Notes under the pieces: generated by a model
Seen by the model: the letters and a program-made list of their open reading frames with translations, nothing else
The model's database searches: none
What the model was told of the DNA's origin: nothing
In this document: in pieces, positions 1 to 8,856 of the stretch
Layout: the number at the start of each line of letters is the position of its first letter
Numbering within the stretch: the first letter of the stretch is position 1
Position numbers and translations under genes: made by a program
From: JBDGYW01 sp964580055
Lineage (GTDB): Bacteria; Gemmatimonadota; Gemmatimonadetes; Gemmatimonadales; GWC2-71-9
DNA length: 64,000 bases
Direction: 5' to 3'
NCBI GenBank assembly: GCA_964580055.1
Contig: CAZOJI010000019.1
Coordinates: 1 to 64,000 of the forward strand

Positions 1-636
1 GTTAGTCTCTTCGTAGTATCCGCTATCTGTTCGCTGCCCGCGTCCATGGCGGCTCAAGGAGGTATTGGTGTCGCCGGCCACTTGGGGACGATGGGGTTGG
101 GCGTCGACGTGGCCATCCAGGCGGCTCCCAACGTGGGCCTGCGTGTCGGCGGCAACGTGATTCCGGTGGACCTGGACGGCACTTTCTCGGACGTCGACTT
201 CACCATGGAATTACAGTCCCCGCAGTACACCGCCATGCTCGACCTTTACCCCATCGGTTGTTTTCGGTTGAGCGGCGGCCTGCGTTACTCGAATTCGAAC
301 ATAGTACTCAGCGGCGACGTGTCGGAATCGGTTGACCTCGGTGGTGCGAGTTACTCCCTGGACAGCCTGGTCGGCACCATCGTAACGCCGGACATATCGC
401 CCTATCTCGGGATAGGACTCGGCAATCCGACCGCCAGTCGCTTCGGCTTTTTCTTGGACGTCGGCGTTGCGTACCAGGGAGAACCGGAACTCGATCTCGA
501 CGCATTCGGCAACGCGACCACACTGCCGGGGTTCAACGAAGATCTCGAGGAAGAGCGCCTGGACATAGAGGACGCACTCGGCACTCACTTCAAGTTCTAT
601 CCGGTGATCTCACTGGGAATCTCGATCGGACTCTGA
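1..636 (+). CDS. outer-membrane beta-barrel-like protein, 5' end outside the window
   Basis: The reading frame is open from base 1, so the start lies upstream of the window; 211 residues are visible. The first 15 or so form a hydrophobic signal-peptide core that ends in a small-residue site near ASMAAQG, and the in-frame ATG at 46 falls inside that signal peptide and is unlikely to be the start. The mature part is rich in Gly and alternating hydrophobic residues and ends with a typical barrel C-terminus (ISLGISIGL), which suggests a small secreted or outer-membrane barrel. I do not recognise a specific family. No strong terminator follows it. Confidence 0.65.
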   Translation, partial: VSLFVVSAICSLPASMAAQGGIGVAGHLGTMGLGVDVAIQAAPNVGLRVGGNVIPVDLDGTFSDVDFTMELQSPQYTAMLDLYPIGCFRLSGGLRYSNSNIVLSGDVSESVDLGGASYSLDSLVGTIVTPDISPYLGIGLGNPTASRFGFFLDVGVAYQGEPELDLDAFGNATTLPGFNEDLEEERLDIEDALGTHFKFYPVISLGISIGL

Positions 637-853
637 CAGGTCCATCGTACGAGAGAGAAGTGGCAGAGGGCACACCCCCTCGTCCGCCAACTTCTAATAC
701 AGTCAGGCCCTTGCACCGGGACTGAACTGAATCGTAGTCTTAATATTGAGGTCCTGATACGGAACCAGGCCAATGTGGCGGTCGAGTTCTTTCCACGGCG
801 AGGTTCCGTGACCCTCCAACCTGACTGTTGCACTGTCGCACGAGGACGATCAC

Positions 854-1504
854 ATGACACCATCCAGAGACGGCCCGGAGAACGGGGGCCAAGAAGAGGG
901 CAAAGCCGTTTCGCGTCGAGGATTCTTATCGTCCATGGGAGCCGGGGCCGCCTCGGTCGCGGCCGCGAGTCAGCTCTCGGCGGAAAGTACGGCAAAGTCC
1001 AACATCCTCGTCGCCGATGAGAAGGTGTCGGTGACGCTCAACATCAATGGCCGTACCTATCAGCATCTAGTGGAACCGCGGTGGTCCCTTGCATATGTGC
1101 TGAGGGAAGAGCTGCACATCACAGGAACCAAATTGGGGTGCGAGCGAGGAGAGTGTGGGGCCTGCACGGTGCTCATGGACAACAAACCGCGCTATTCCTG
1201 TATGACTCTGGCTGTGGAGGCTCAGGGAGCGGAGATCGTGACGGTCGAGGGCCTGATGTCGGGAGAGGAACTGGGAACGGTGCAGCAGGCCTTCCTGGAG
1301 GAAGACGCCTACCAGTGCGGTTATTGCACGTCGGGGCAGATCATGTCGGTCGAGGGCTTGTTGCGTGAGAATCCGAACCCGACGCGCGACGATGTGCGTG
1401 CTCATACCAGCGGCAACCTGTGCCGGTGTGCCGCGTACCACCATATCGTGAACGCGGCAGAGCGCGCAGCCGAACTCAAGCGCAGCGGCGGAGGTGCAGC
1501 ATGA
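854..1504 (+). CDS. periplasmic aldehyde oxidoreductase, 2Fe-2S subunit (PaoA/YagT-like)
   Basis: This 216-residue protein is the iron-sulfur subunit of a xanthine-oxidase-family molybdoenzyme. A twin-arginine signal (SRRGFL, residues 20-25) precedes a hydrophobic stretch, so the assembled complex should be exported folded by Tat, as for E. coli PaoABC. The plant-type 2Fe-2S domain has Cys 96, 101, 104 and 116, and the helical 2Fe-2S domain has Cys 155, 158, 190 and 192 (CGYC and CRC motifs). The start is supported by GAGG eight bases upstream. Its stop overlaps the next start as ATGA, so it is translationally coupled to the molybdenum subunit. The physiological substrate cannot be read from sequence. 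Confidence 0.9.
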   Translation: MTPSRDGPENGGQEEGKAVSRRGFLSSMGAGAASVAAASQLSAESTAKSNILVADEKVSVTLNINGRTYQHLVEPRWSLAYVLREELHITGTKLGCERGECGACTVLMDNKPRYSCMTLAVEAQGAEIVTVEGLMSGEELGTVQQAFLEEDAYQCGYCTSGQIMSVEGLLRENPNPTRDDVRAHTSGNLCRCAAYHHIVNAAERAAELKRSGGGAA

Positions 1505-3831
1505 GAGACGACGTATCCGCCCGGTACCACACCGAGGGCATCGACGTGCCCGAGACTGTCAATCCCGCGGAAGATCAGCAGCCATGGACGTCCACTGAGG
1601 TGGTCGGCAAACCTCTGCCGCGTACCGACGGCTACGAGCGCATATCCGGATCCGCTGTCTATCCCTCGGACATGACGCTGCCCGGAATGTTGTACGGCGC
1701 AATGCTGCGCTGTCCTCACGCACATGCCGTGGTCACGAATGTCGACACGAGTGAGGCCGAGAACATGCCCGGGGTGCATGCGGTGATTTCGGCTTTCACG
1801 CCGGACGACAGGGCCACGCGGCCGCACTCGGAGTTCATACGCACGGAGCTATTCAATCCACACTGCCGCTATGAGGGAGAGTCTGTTGCCGCGGTCGCCG
1901 CCGATACACCGTACCACGCGCGCGATGCTTTGAGGGCAATCAGGGTCGAGTATGATGTACGGCCGTTTCTGGCCGACGAGCGCAAAGCGCTGGAGTCGGA
2001 TGCTCCGCACGTTCATGAACAAGGCAACCGGTCCGGCAGCCCCGGCACTCATGAACGCGGGGACGTGGAGGCCGGCTTCGCCGAAGCAGACGTGGTGTTG
2101 GAGGAGGAATTCAGAACCGAGTGTCAGCTGCACGCGCCGATGGAACCTCATGGATGTGTCGCAAGTTGGGATGGCGACAGCCTCACAATCTGGGAATCCA
2201 CTCAGGGCGTGTACAACATTCAACCGGCCGTTGCGGCAGCGCTGAACATGCCGCTGTCGAGAGTCCGGGTTATCGGCCACTACATGGGCGGCGGTTTCGG
2301 CAGCAAGCTGCAGGAAGGGAAATACACGCACGCCGCGGTCATCCTCGCAAAGAAAACCGCTCGACCCGTGAAGTTCACCTTGAGCCGCGAGGAGACCTTC
2401 CTGGCGACCGGCAACCGCCCTACCGGAAACATGAAGATCAAAGCGGGCGTGAAGAGAGACGGCACGCTGACCGCGATCGAATATTCGGGGACGGGGACCG
2501 GAGGAGCGTACGGCAACGGAGGGGCTTCGTTGCTCGACTGGCTCACCAAAGACAACTACGTCTGCCCGAACGTCCGCACCGAGGTGCAGGGCCTTTATAC
2601 CAACACCGGGCCGTCGCGTCCTATGCGCGCCCCGGGGCATCCGCAGAACAACTGGTCGCTGGAGCAGATGCTCGACGCGCTCGCCGAAGCGATCGACATG
2701 GATCCCGTTGAGCTGCGCTTGAAGAACGTTTCCAGGGTAAGTCAGGCGAGGCCGGGCAATCCTCCCTACACCAGCACAGGTTTCGCAGACTGCTTGGAGC
2801 GGGGGGGTGAAGCCTTCAGGTGGCGCGACACACGGCGAGAGATTGCAGCCTCGCGTTCCAACGGGCCCATCCGCCGCGGCGTTGGAGTGGCCGGCGGCAC
2901 TTGGGCCGCCGGGGACGGGGGGCCTCCGTCCACCGCGATCGTCGAGCTTTACGCCGACGGCAGCCTCACGCTCAACATGGGCGCCAGCGACCTCGGCACC
3001 GGCACCAAGACCGTGATGGCGATGATCGTTGCCGAGGAACTTGGGGGCGATCCCAATGACGTTCGTATCGAGCACGCGGACACGGGCACGACTCAGTTCG
3101 CGACGGCGAGCGGCGGCAGCAAGACGATCCCGACCGAGTCTCCAGCCGTTCGTGCAGCCGCTCTCGACGTGAAGCGCCAGCTACTCGAGTTGGCGGCGGC
3201 GGAGATGGAGGTCGACGTTTCAACGCTGGCCATTCGGAACGGCTCGATCGTTTCGAGCGCAGACCCGAGTCAGAGACGCACCATCTCGTCAATCGACGGC
3301 CTCAGGAGACGCCGGACCATAACCGGCATAGGTTATCGCGGGCCCAATCCGGCAGACAAGGCGGTAACACCGTGGTGCGCCCATTTTTGCGAGGTCGAGG
3401 TCAACATGAATACCGGGAGCATCAAGGTTCTCAGATTCCTCGGCGCTCACGACAGCGGGCGGATGATGAACGAGATCACCTATCGAAACCAGGTGTTCGG
3501 CGGGATAACCATGGGTATCGGATACGGAAAGACCGAACGGAGAGTGCTCGACGGCGTTCAGACGGGAAAGATGGTCAACAAGAATTCGCTCGACTATGGA
3601 GTACCGACGGCGCTCGACGTGCCGCCAGAGATGCAGTGCGTGCCCGTGGACCCGCAGGACCAGGAGGCGAACACGGTCGGCTGCAAGGGGATCGGCGAGC
3701 CCGCCACGATTCCTACGGCAGCGGCCTTTGCGAACGCGGTGTACCATGCAACCGGTGTGCGAGTGACCAGCACACCTATCAATCGAGTGAACTTCCTTCA
3801 GGCGCTTGCCGCTGTTGAACAGGGGGATTGA
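1501..3831 (+). CDS. aldehyde oxidoreductase, molybdenum cofactor-binding subunit (PaoC/YagR-like)
   Basis: A 776-residue catalytic subunit of the xanthine oxidase family. The start at 1501 is set by the ATGA overlap with the 2Fe-2S gene; an upstream in-frame extension lies inside that gene. The cofactor-binding GGGFGSK motif is near residue 265, and the active-site glutamate lies in GIGEP near residue 733, so the enzyme should be active. It has no signal peptide of its own, which fits piggy-back export with the Tat-tagged small subunit. Length and the presence of a PaoB-type FAD subunit favour a periplasmic aldehyde oxidase that uses molybdopterin cytosine dinucleotide; nicotinate- or isoquinoline-type oxidation is a weaker alternative. 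Confidence 0.92.
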   Translation: MRDDVSARYHTEGIDVPETVNPAEDQQPWTSTEVVGKPLPRTDGYERISGSAVYPSDMTLPGMLYGAMLRCPHAHAVVTNVDTSEAENMPGVHAVISAFTPDDRATRPHSEFIRTELFNPHCRYEGESVAAVAADTPYHARDALRAIRVEYDVRPFLADERKALESDAPHVHEQGNRSGSPGTHERGDVEAGFAEADVVLEEEFRTECQLHAPMEPHGCVASWDGDSLTIWESTQGVYNIQPAVAAALNMPLSRVRVIGHYMGGGFGSKLQEGKYTHAAVILAKKTARPVKFTLSREETFLATGNRPTGNMKIKAGVKRDGTLTAIEYSGTGTGGAYGNGGASLLDWLTKDNYVCPNVRTEVQGLYTNTGPSRPMRAPGHPQNNWSLEQMLDALAEAIDMDPVELRLKNVSRVSQARPGNPPYTSTGFADCLERGGEAFRWRDTRREIAASRSNGPIRRGVGVAGGTWAAGDGGPPSTAIVELYADGSLTLNMGASDLGTGTKTVMAMIVAEELGGDPNDVRIEHADTGTTQFATASGGSKTIPTESPAVRAAALDVKRQLLELAAAEMEVDVSTLAIRNGSIVSSADPSQRRTISSIDGLRRRRTITGIGYRGPNPADKAVTPWCAHFCEVEVNMNTGSIKVLRFLGAHDSGRMMNEITYRNQVFGGITMGIGYGKTERRVLDGVQTGKMVNKNSLDYGVPTALDVPPEMQCVPVDPQDQEANTVGCKGIGEPATIPTAAAFANAVYHATGVRVTSTPINRVNFLQALAAVEQGD

Positions 3832-3834
3832 GCC

Positions 3835-4812
3835 ATGTTGCCCAAATTCGCTTACGTGCGTGCAGGCACCGTAGAGGAAGCAGCCCAGAATCTAACCACC
3901 CGGGGCGCGCGAGTGCATGCCGGGGGCTCCGACCTGATCGGCTGCCTGCGGGACCAGGTTTTCGAGTCACCTCTCGTCGTCAGCCTGTCGGGGATACCTC
4001 AACTCCGCGGCATCCGTAGGACCCGAAGCGGCGGATTGCGCATCGGCGCGATGACCACCGTTGCGGACGTCGCCGCCGACCCGACGGTCAACGAGTTGTA
4101 CCCGGGCCTTGCACAGGCCGCCGGGGTGGTTGCCAGTCCACAGCTCCGCAACCAGGGCACAATCGGCGGCAACCTGTGCCAGAAACCGCGGTGCTGGTAC
4201 TATCGCGGGGAGTTCAACTGCAGGCGCAAAGGCGGCAACACCTGTTACGCCATGGTAGGCGAGAACGAGTATCACTGCATATTCGGCGGAGCGTTGTGCT
4301 ACATCGTGCATCCGTCCGACACGGCGCCGATACTCACCGCGCTAGGAGCGACCCTCAACATCGCCGGGCCGCGCGGCACGCGCACAGTGCCGCTGAGCGA
4401 CTTCTATGTGCTTCCCGCCGATGATGTCATGCGGGAAGACGTGCTGGAACATGGAGAGTTCGTTACGGAAGTGTTGGTCCCGGCCCCAGCCACCGGCCTG
4501 CGTACTTCCTATCGAAAGGAAAGAGACCGCGGCGCGTGGGACTTTGCCCTGGCGGGTGTGGCGTTGGCCTTGAGGTTGGATGGAGGCACGGTCTCCGATC
4601 CCCGTGTCGTGTTCAGCGGCGCGGCCCCCATACCGTGGCGGTCCAGCGAAGCGGAACAGGTAATAGACGGCAAGCGGATAGACGCAGCGGTAGCCGCGGA
4701 GGCCGCGGAGGCCGCGGTCAGTGATGCCCAGCCGCTCGGCAAGAACGGGTACAAGGTGAGGCTGTTCAGAGGGCTCATAGAGGAGGAACTGCTCGCCATC
4801 GCTGGTGGATAG
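3835..4812 (+). CDS. aldehyde oxidoreductase, FAD subunit with extra 4Fe-4S loop (PaoB/YagS-like)
   Basis: A 325-residue FAD-binding subunit. The flavin-binding signature GGSDLIG starts near residue 30 and RNQGTIGGNL near 105. Between residues 115 and 155 there is an inserted cysteine-rich loop (Cys 115, 120, 129, 137, 148, 155), the hallmark of the PaoB and 4-hydroxybenzoyl-CoA reductase beta-subunit type, in which an additional 4Fe-4S cluster is bound. It starts three bases after the molybdenum subunit stops. Gene order here (2Fe-2S, Mo, FAD) differs from the E. coli yagT-yagS-yagR order. Electrons would pass from Mo through the 2Fe-2S centres to FAD. Confidence 0.9.
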   Translation: MLPKFAYVRAGTVEEAAQNLTTRGARVHAGGSDLIGCLRDQVFESPLVVSLSGIPQLRGIRRTRSGGLRIGAMTTVADVAADPTVNELYPGLAQAAGVVASPQLRNQGTIGGNLCQKPRCWYYRGEFNCRRKGGNTCYAMVGENEYHCIFGGALCYIVHPSDTAPILTALGATLNIAGPRGTRTVPLSDFYVLPADDVMREDVLEHGEFVTEVLVPAPATGLRTSYRKERDRGAWDFALAGVALALRLDGGTVSDPRVVFSGAAPIPWRSSEAEQVIDGKRIDAAVAAEAAEAAVSDAQPLGKNGYKVRLFRGLIEEELLAIAGG

Positions 4813-4851
4813 GCTGTCGTAGGGCCGCAACCCTGCGCCCTCTTCCACACA

Positions 4852-4964
4852 CCGGGGAGCGTTAGCCGGGGAGCGGGGCCAGTCAAGGTAGGGCGAGTCC
4901 CTTGACGTGCCCACGCGCTTGGGAACCCGTGCAGGACACCGGCCGGCCCTGCTCCCCGCTCCCC
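4852..4964. repeat. compound inverted repeat between convergent genes
   Basis: The 184-base gap between the convergent FAD-subunit and permease genes holds a perfect 11-base inverted repeat (GGGGAGCGGGG at 4868-4878 with its complement at 4954-4964). Inside it is a perfect 7-base inverted repeat (GTCAAGG at 4882-4888, CCTTGAC at 4900-4906). The 10-mer CCGGGGAGCG is also directly repeated at 4852 and 4866. No T-run follows either arm. It could be a bidirectional Rho-type stop region, a REP-like element or a fold-back remnant; the sequence alone does not decide. Confidence 0.5.
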
Positions 4965-4996
4965 CTTCGCAACCGCCAGTGGATACAAGCTGCGCT

Positions 4997-6409
4997 TCAG
5001 ATTCCCGACCGCACGAACACGAAGTAGAACACCAGCAAAACCGCCAGCACCCACATGGACCAGCGTACGTCACGGCCGCGGCCCGCAAACGTTTTGACGA
5101 TGGGGTAGGTGACGAGGCCCAATGCAATGCCGTCGCCGATGGAGAATAGAAAGGGGATACCGAGCAGAGTGAGAACCGCCGGAATCGACTCGCTGCGATC
5201 GCCCCACTCGATGTTGGTGACGTTGCGCGCCATCATCGTGCCCACGAGCACCAGCGCGGGAGCCGTGATCGGCGGGTAGCTACCCACCATGGCCACAATC
5301 GGGGAGAAGAAGAGGGCAACCAAAAACAGCACGGCGACCGTTACCGCCGTCAGGCCCGTCCGACCTCCACTCTCTACTCCCGCCACGCTCTCGATGTAGC
5401 TCGTAACCGTGCTCGTGCCCATGCAGGCTCCCGCGGCTGTACCCACTGCGTCAGACAGCATCGCCCGGTTGGCCCGGGGCAACTCGCCGTCCTTGGTGAG
5501 GTTCGCCTGTTCGGCCACGGCTATCAACGTCCCCGCCGTATCGAACACATCCATGAACAGGAAGATCAGGATTATCGGCAGCATCGAGAGCGAGAGCGCA
5601 GCGACGACGTCCATCTTGAAGAACGTGGGTGCGACGGACGGCGGCAGCGAGAAGACCCCGTCCGCGAGAGAAAAGCGAGTAAACAGCATCGAATTGGTAA
5701 CCGCGTCCGAGGCGGCGACGTACTCCGGCAACAACGGCAATACCGCTCGCAGGACCAGCGCTGCCAGAAGCGCAGCGGCGATTGCCCATATTATCGAACC
5801 GGCAACCCGCCTGGCGTGCAGCACAGCCGCCACCAGCAGACCGAGAAAGAACACCAGCACGTCCGGTGACAGGTAAGCCGGGTTCAATTTCACCGCCGCA
5901 CCGGGGTCTGCCACCACAATGCCTGCGTTGGTGAGTCCGATGAAGGCTATGTACAAACCGATGCCCACGGCAATGCCGCGCTTCATGCTGGGGCTCACGG
6001 CCTCGAGCAGCTTCTTCCTCAAGCCGGTCAGGAAGAGCAGCAAGAACAACACACCCGCAATGAAAACCGCCCCGAGCGTCACCCTCCACGGCTCGGCAAA
6101 GCCTGCTGCCGCTGCCACCGGAAGTGCGCTCATAACGAAGAAGAGATTCTCTCCCATGCCCGGGGCCAGCGCGATCGGGTAGCGGGCGTGGAGGCCCATG
6201 ATCAGAGTGGCCAGCGCCGCGGAGATACAGGTGGCGGTAGTGATTGCACCGAAGTCTATGCCTGTTTCGATGTCGAATAATGCGCCGGAGAGGATGGCCG
6301 GCTGCACAAAGATGATGTAGGCCATCGTGAGGAACGTCGTGAACCCGGCGGTCACCTCGGTTCGCACCGAGGTGCCGCTCTCATTCAGACGGAAGAGCGA
6401 GTCCAGCAA
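4997..6409 (-). CDS. AzgA-family purine (adenine/guanine/hypoxanthine) permease
   Basis: A 470-residue integral membrane protein with about 13 hydrophobic segments. The N-terminal region (TAGFTTFLTMAYIIFVQP) and the segment APGMGENLFF match the AzgA/PbuG/PbuO branch of nucleobase-cation symporters. It would take up purine bases by proton symport at the inner membrane. The start is TTG at 6409, supported by a strong GGAGG nine bases upstream that overlaps the stop of the preceding gene; the two genes are 12 bases apart and form an operon. A xanthine- or urate-type substrate would be less expected for this branch. Confidence 0.88.
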   Translation of the reverse strand: MLDSLFRLNESGTSVRTEVTAGFTTFLTMAYIIFVQPAILSGALFDIETGIDFGAITTATCISAALATLIMGLHARYPIALAPGMGENLFFVMSALPVAAAAGFAEPWRVTLGAVFIAGVLFLLLFLTGLRKKLLEAVSPSMKRGIAVGIGLYIAFIGLTNAGIVVADPGAAVKLNPAYLSPDVLVFFLGLLVAAVLHARRVAGSIIWAIAAALLAALVLRAVLPLLPEYVAASDAVTNSMLFTRFSLADGVFSLPPSVAPTFFKMDVVAALSLSMLPIILIFLFMDVFDTAGTLIAVAEQANLTKDGELPRANRAMLSDAVGTAAGACMGTSTVTSYIESVAGVESGGRTGLTAVTVAVLFLVALFFSPIVAMVGSYPPITAPALVLVGTMMARNVTNIEWGDRSESIPAVLTLLGIPFLFSIGDGIALGLVTYPIVKTFAGRGRDVRWSMWVLAVLLVFYFVFVRSGI

Positions 6410-6421
6410 CCCGCGGCCTCC

Positions 6422-7510
6422 TCAGTCTTCCTTTTCTCCCCGGATTCGCTTCACCACCATGTCGCCCATGTCGGACGTGGAGATGCCGCTCTTGGCGTCC
6501 GCCGAAGGCACTCGACCGCTCGCGAGGAGGTCTCCAATCGCGTTCTCGATACGTTTGGCCGCTTCAGTCTCGTCCAGGAAGTCCAACATCATTGCGGTGG
6601 CTGAGATGGCTCCAAGCGGGCAGGCAACGTTCTTGCCGGTGTACTTCGGTGCGGATCCGTGAATCGGCTCGAACATTGATGTCTTGCCCGGATGGATGTT
6701 GCCCGACGCCGCTATCCCCATGCCGCCCTGCAGCATCGCACCGAGATCGGTGATGATGTCGCCAAAGAGGTTGGTCGTCACGATCACGTCAAACCATTCG
6801 GGATTCTTCACCATCCACATGCAACAGGCATCCACGTAGGCGTGGTCGGTGTTGACATCGGGGAAATCCTTGGCCACGTGGGCGAAGGCCCGGGTCCAGA
6901 TATCCTGCGGGCGCACGGCGTTTGCCTTGTCCACCAACGTCACCGTCGGTTTCTTGCCGTCGCCCCGCTCCGCAGCGCGCCGCTCGGCTATCTCGAATGC
7001 ATACCGCGATGCCCGCTCGCAACCTTTCCAGGTATACACTCCGTTCACGAGCGCAACCTCGTCCGGTGTGTTCTTCTTCAGATGACCGCCGATCTGCGAG
7101 TACATGCCCTCGGTGTTCTCCCGCACCACCGTGAAGTTCAAGTCTGCGGGGCCTTTGTCCTTGAGCGGGCAGAGGTGCTCCGCGTAGAGCTTTATCGGCC
7201 GCAGGTTGATATACATATCTAGCCCGAACCTCAAACCCAGAATTACCGAGCGTTCCACCAGTCCTACCTCGACCTCGGGATGGCCTATGGCGCCGAGGAG
7301 GAAAGCGTCGAGCGTTCGCCATTCGTCGAGTAGTGCATCGGTCACCAGTTCTTTGGTTTTGAGGTAATACTCACCACTGTGTGGGTAGTCTACGAGCTTG
7401 TATCGAAACCCCTCCAGTTCCGCCACTGCCTCCAACGCCTTCAGCCCCTCACGCGCAACCTCGGGGCCTATGCCATCACCTCCGAGAACGCCGATATTGT
7501 ACGACTTCAT
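6422..7510 (-). CDS. isopropylmalate/tartrate dehydrogenase family oxidoreductase
   Basis: A 362-residue NAD-dependent decarboxylating dehydrogenase of the isocitrate/isopropylmalate family. The start at 7510 (MKSYNIG) has GGAGG five to six bases upstream; a longer frame back to 7561 is not needed. Family motifs seen are GDGIGPEV, NLRP, the VDKANAV lysine region, NLFGDI and EPIHGSAPKYTGKN. The substrate loop reads VILGLRFGLDMYINLRP, closer to tartrate/D-malate dehydrogenases than to classical LeuB, and no leuA, leuC or leuD lies nearby. I therefore do not assign leuB. It is co-transcribed with the purine permease. Confidence 0.8.
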   Translation of the reverse strand: MKSYNIGVLGGDGIGPEVAREGLKALEAVAELEGFRYKLVDYPHSGEYYLKTKELVTDALLDEWRTLDAFLLGAIGHPEVEVGLVERSVILGLRFGLDMYINLRPIKLYAEHLCPLKDKGPADLNFTVVRENTEGMYSQIGGHLKKNTPDEVALVNGVYTWKGCERASRYAFEIAERRAAERGDGKKPTVTLVDKANAVRPQDIWTRAFAHVAKDFPDVNTDHAYVDACCMWMVKNPEWFDVIVTTNLFGDIITDLGAMLQGGMGIAASGNIHPGKTSMFEPIHGSAPKYTGKNVACPLGAISATAMMLDFLDETEAAKRIENAIGDLLASGRVPSADAKSGISTSDMGDMVVKRIRGEKED

Positions 7511-7637
7511 CAAGCCTCCATGAGTTTCGTCGGATTGTTGCCCTCCTACACATCGCCCCAAGCGGCGAATGGCGCTAGGTATTCTAATCTGGCTACCCGG
7601 CAGATGCGATTACTGGGTGGGGTGCCGATGAGAACAA

Positions 7638-7663
7638 AACCCCGGGGGAAGGCGCCCGGGGTT
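7638..7663 (-). terminator. Rho-independent terminator
   Basis: A perfect 9-base stem (AACCCCGGG at 7638-7646 with its complement at 7655-7663) and an 8-base loop are followed, on the minus strand, by TTTTGTT. It lies 50 bases beyond the stop of the outer-membrane gene at 7714 and upstream of the dehydrogenase start at 7510, so it should separate the two minus-strand transcripts. Confidence 0.8.
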
Positions 7664-7713
7664 CGTTACTGTGCTCGACCTTCAACACTGGTTTCAAACG
7701 TTGTTGCAGAGAC

Positions 7714-8856
7714 CTAGGGCGTTATCTCCGCGTGCACAGCGATCCTGAACCCCTGAAGGCCCACCAGCGTCCGGTTCGCATCCGCCAGCTCCCCGGTGAC
7801 GCCGTCACCTTGAACCACGAATGCAACCTGCGGGTTCAGCTGTTCCCGTAAATCGATTCCGAATCGAATCGACTGGCCCGCTTTTCGCAGTGTCGCATCC
7901 GTTTCGCTGTCTGCCCTGAGGGAGTAGCGGAACTCGGCTCGCGGCCCCAGCGAAAAGCCCGTCCCCAAGGGGAAGGTCCACCGCATACCCGCTGCGGTGA
8001 GGTTACCGCGAGGCAGCACAGCCGCTCCGGTTGCGGTTGGCTCGATTTGCGGATCGCTGCGGAACACATCGAACCCGTACAGTACCAGTGTGGATGAACC
8101 TATTCCCTGATTCAACGAAAAATACCCGACGATGCGGTTGCCCACGCCGTTTCTCAATTCCGAATCGATTTCATCCTTGTATCGCATCGCGAAGATACCG
8201 GCGAGTCGCAGGTACGATCGCCGGCCGATCGGTCCCTCGAGGCCGGCTCTGAACCTGAACTCCTGGCCGGGCTTGAGTTCTTCCGCCCGGTCGGAAACAG
8301 GCACGTACGAGAGTGGCAGCTTGTAGGTCCCGCCGATGCCGAGAGCGAAGCGGCCCATTGGAACCGCGCCCGCGAAACCGCCGCCGACGCTGCCGCCGCT
8401 GCCCAGCTGCGGTGCCGCAAACCCTATGATGTCACTGGAGAGCGCACCGAGTATTGCGAGTTCGTTCTCGCTGACTGTCTTGACACCGGTCGGGACCGCA
8501 CCGTTCACCAGGATCATGAGTCTGTCCGGTATCAGGTTCAGGCTCAATCGTGCCTCGGTGTCGAGAATGCCGGAGACGCTCTGATTCGCCAACACGTCCG
8601 TATTCTTGGACGTAAGCTCGACGTTCGCGAAACCGGAAGAAAGCGCGAGGTCGGCCATACGCCCGAGGTTGATGTTGATTCCGACCGGGACGGACATCTC
8701 CGAGATGCTCTCGAGTTGAAGCGCGCCGACGTCCGTATCGAAATTGTAGCTCTCATAGAAGCCCGCTGCGTGAACCTCGACCGGGCCCTGAGCATGGATG
8801 GGAATGCCGGCAGCGGCCAGCAACGAAGCCGTGACTACGATCTGCATACGTTTCAT
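7714..8856 (-). CDS. secreted outer-membrane beta-barrel-like protein
   Basis: A 380-residue protein with a clear Sec signal peptide (residues 1-22, ending IHAQ). The rest alternates hydrophobic and polar residues with many Gly and aromatic positions, as in an outer-membrane barrel of roughly 14-16 strands, but I recognise no named family. It overlaps the stop of the upstream TPR lipoprotein gene by four bases (ATGA), so the two are translationally coupled and may work together in the envelope. A terminator lies 50 bases past its stop. Confidence 0.7.
   Translation of the reverse strand: MKRMQIVVTASLLAAAGIPIHAQGPVEVHAAGFYESYNFDTDVGALQLESISEMSVPVGININLGRMADLALSSGFANVELTSKNTDVLANQSVSGILDTEARLSLNLIPDRLMILVNGAVPTGVKTVSENELAILGALSSDIIGFAAPQLGSGGSVGGGFAGAVPMGRFALGIGGTYKLPLSYVPVSDRAEELKPGQEFRFRAGLEGPIGRRSYLRLAGIFAMRYKDEIDSELRNGVGNRIVGYFSLNQGIGSSTLVLYGFDVFRSDPQIEPTATGAAVLPRGNLTAAGMRWTFPLGTGFSLGPRAEFRYSLRADSETDATLRKAGQSIRFGIDLREQLNPQVAFVVQGDGVTGELADANRTLVGLQGFRIAVHAEITP

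Noticed and set aside
1849..3075. Long open frame (about 400 codons) antisense to the molybdenum subunit gene
   Set aside because: High-GC coding DNA commonly leaves the opposite strand open; the translated product has no family features, while the plus-strand gene is unambiguous.
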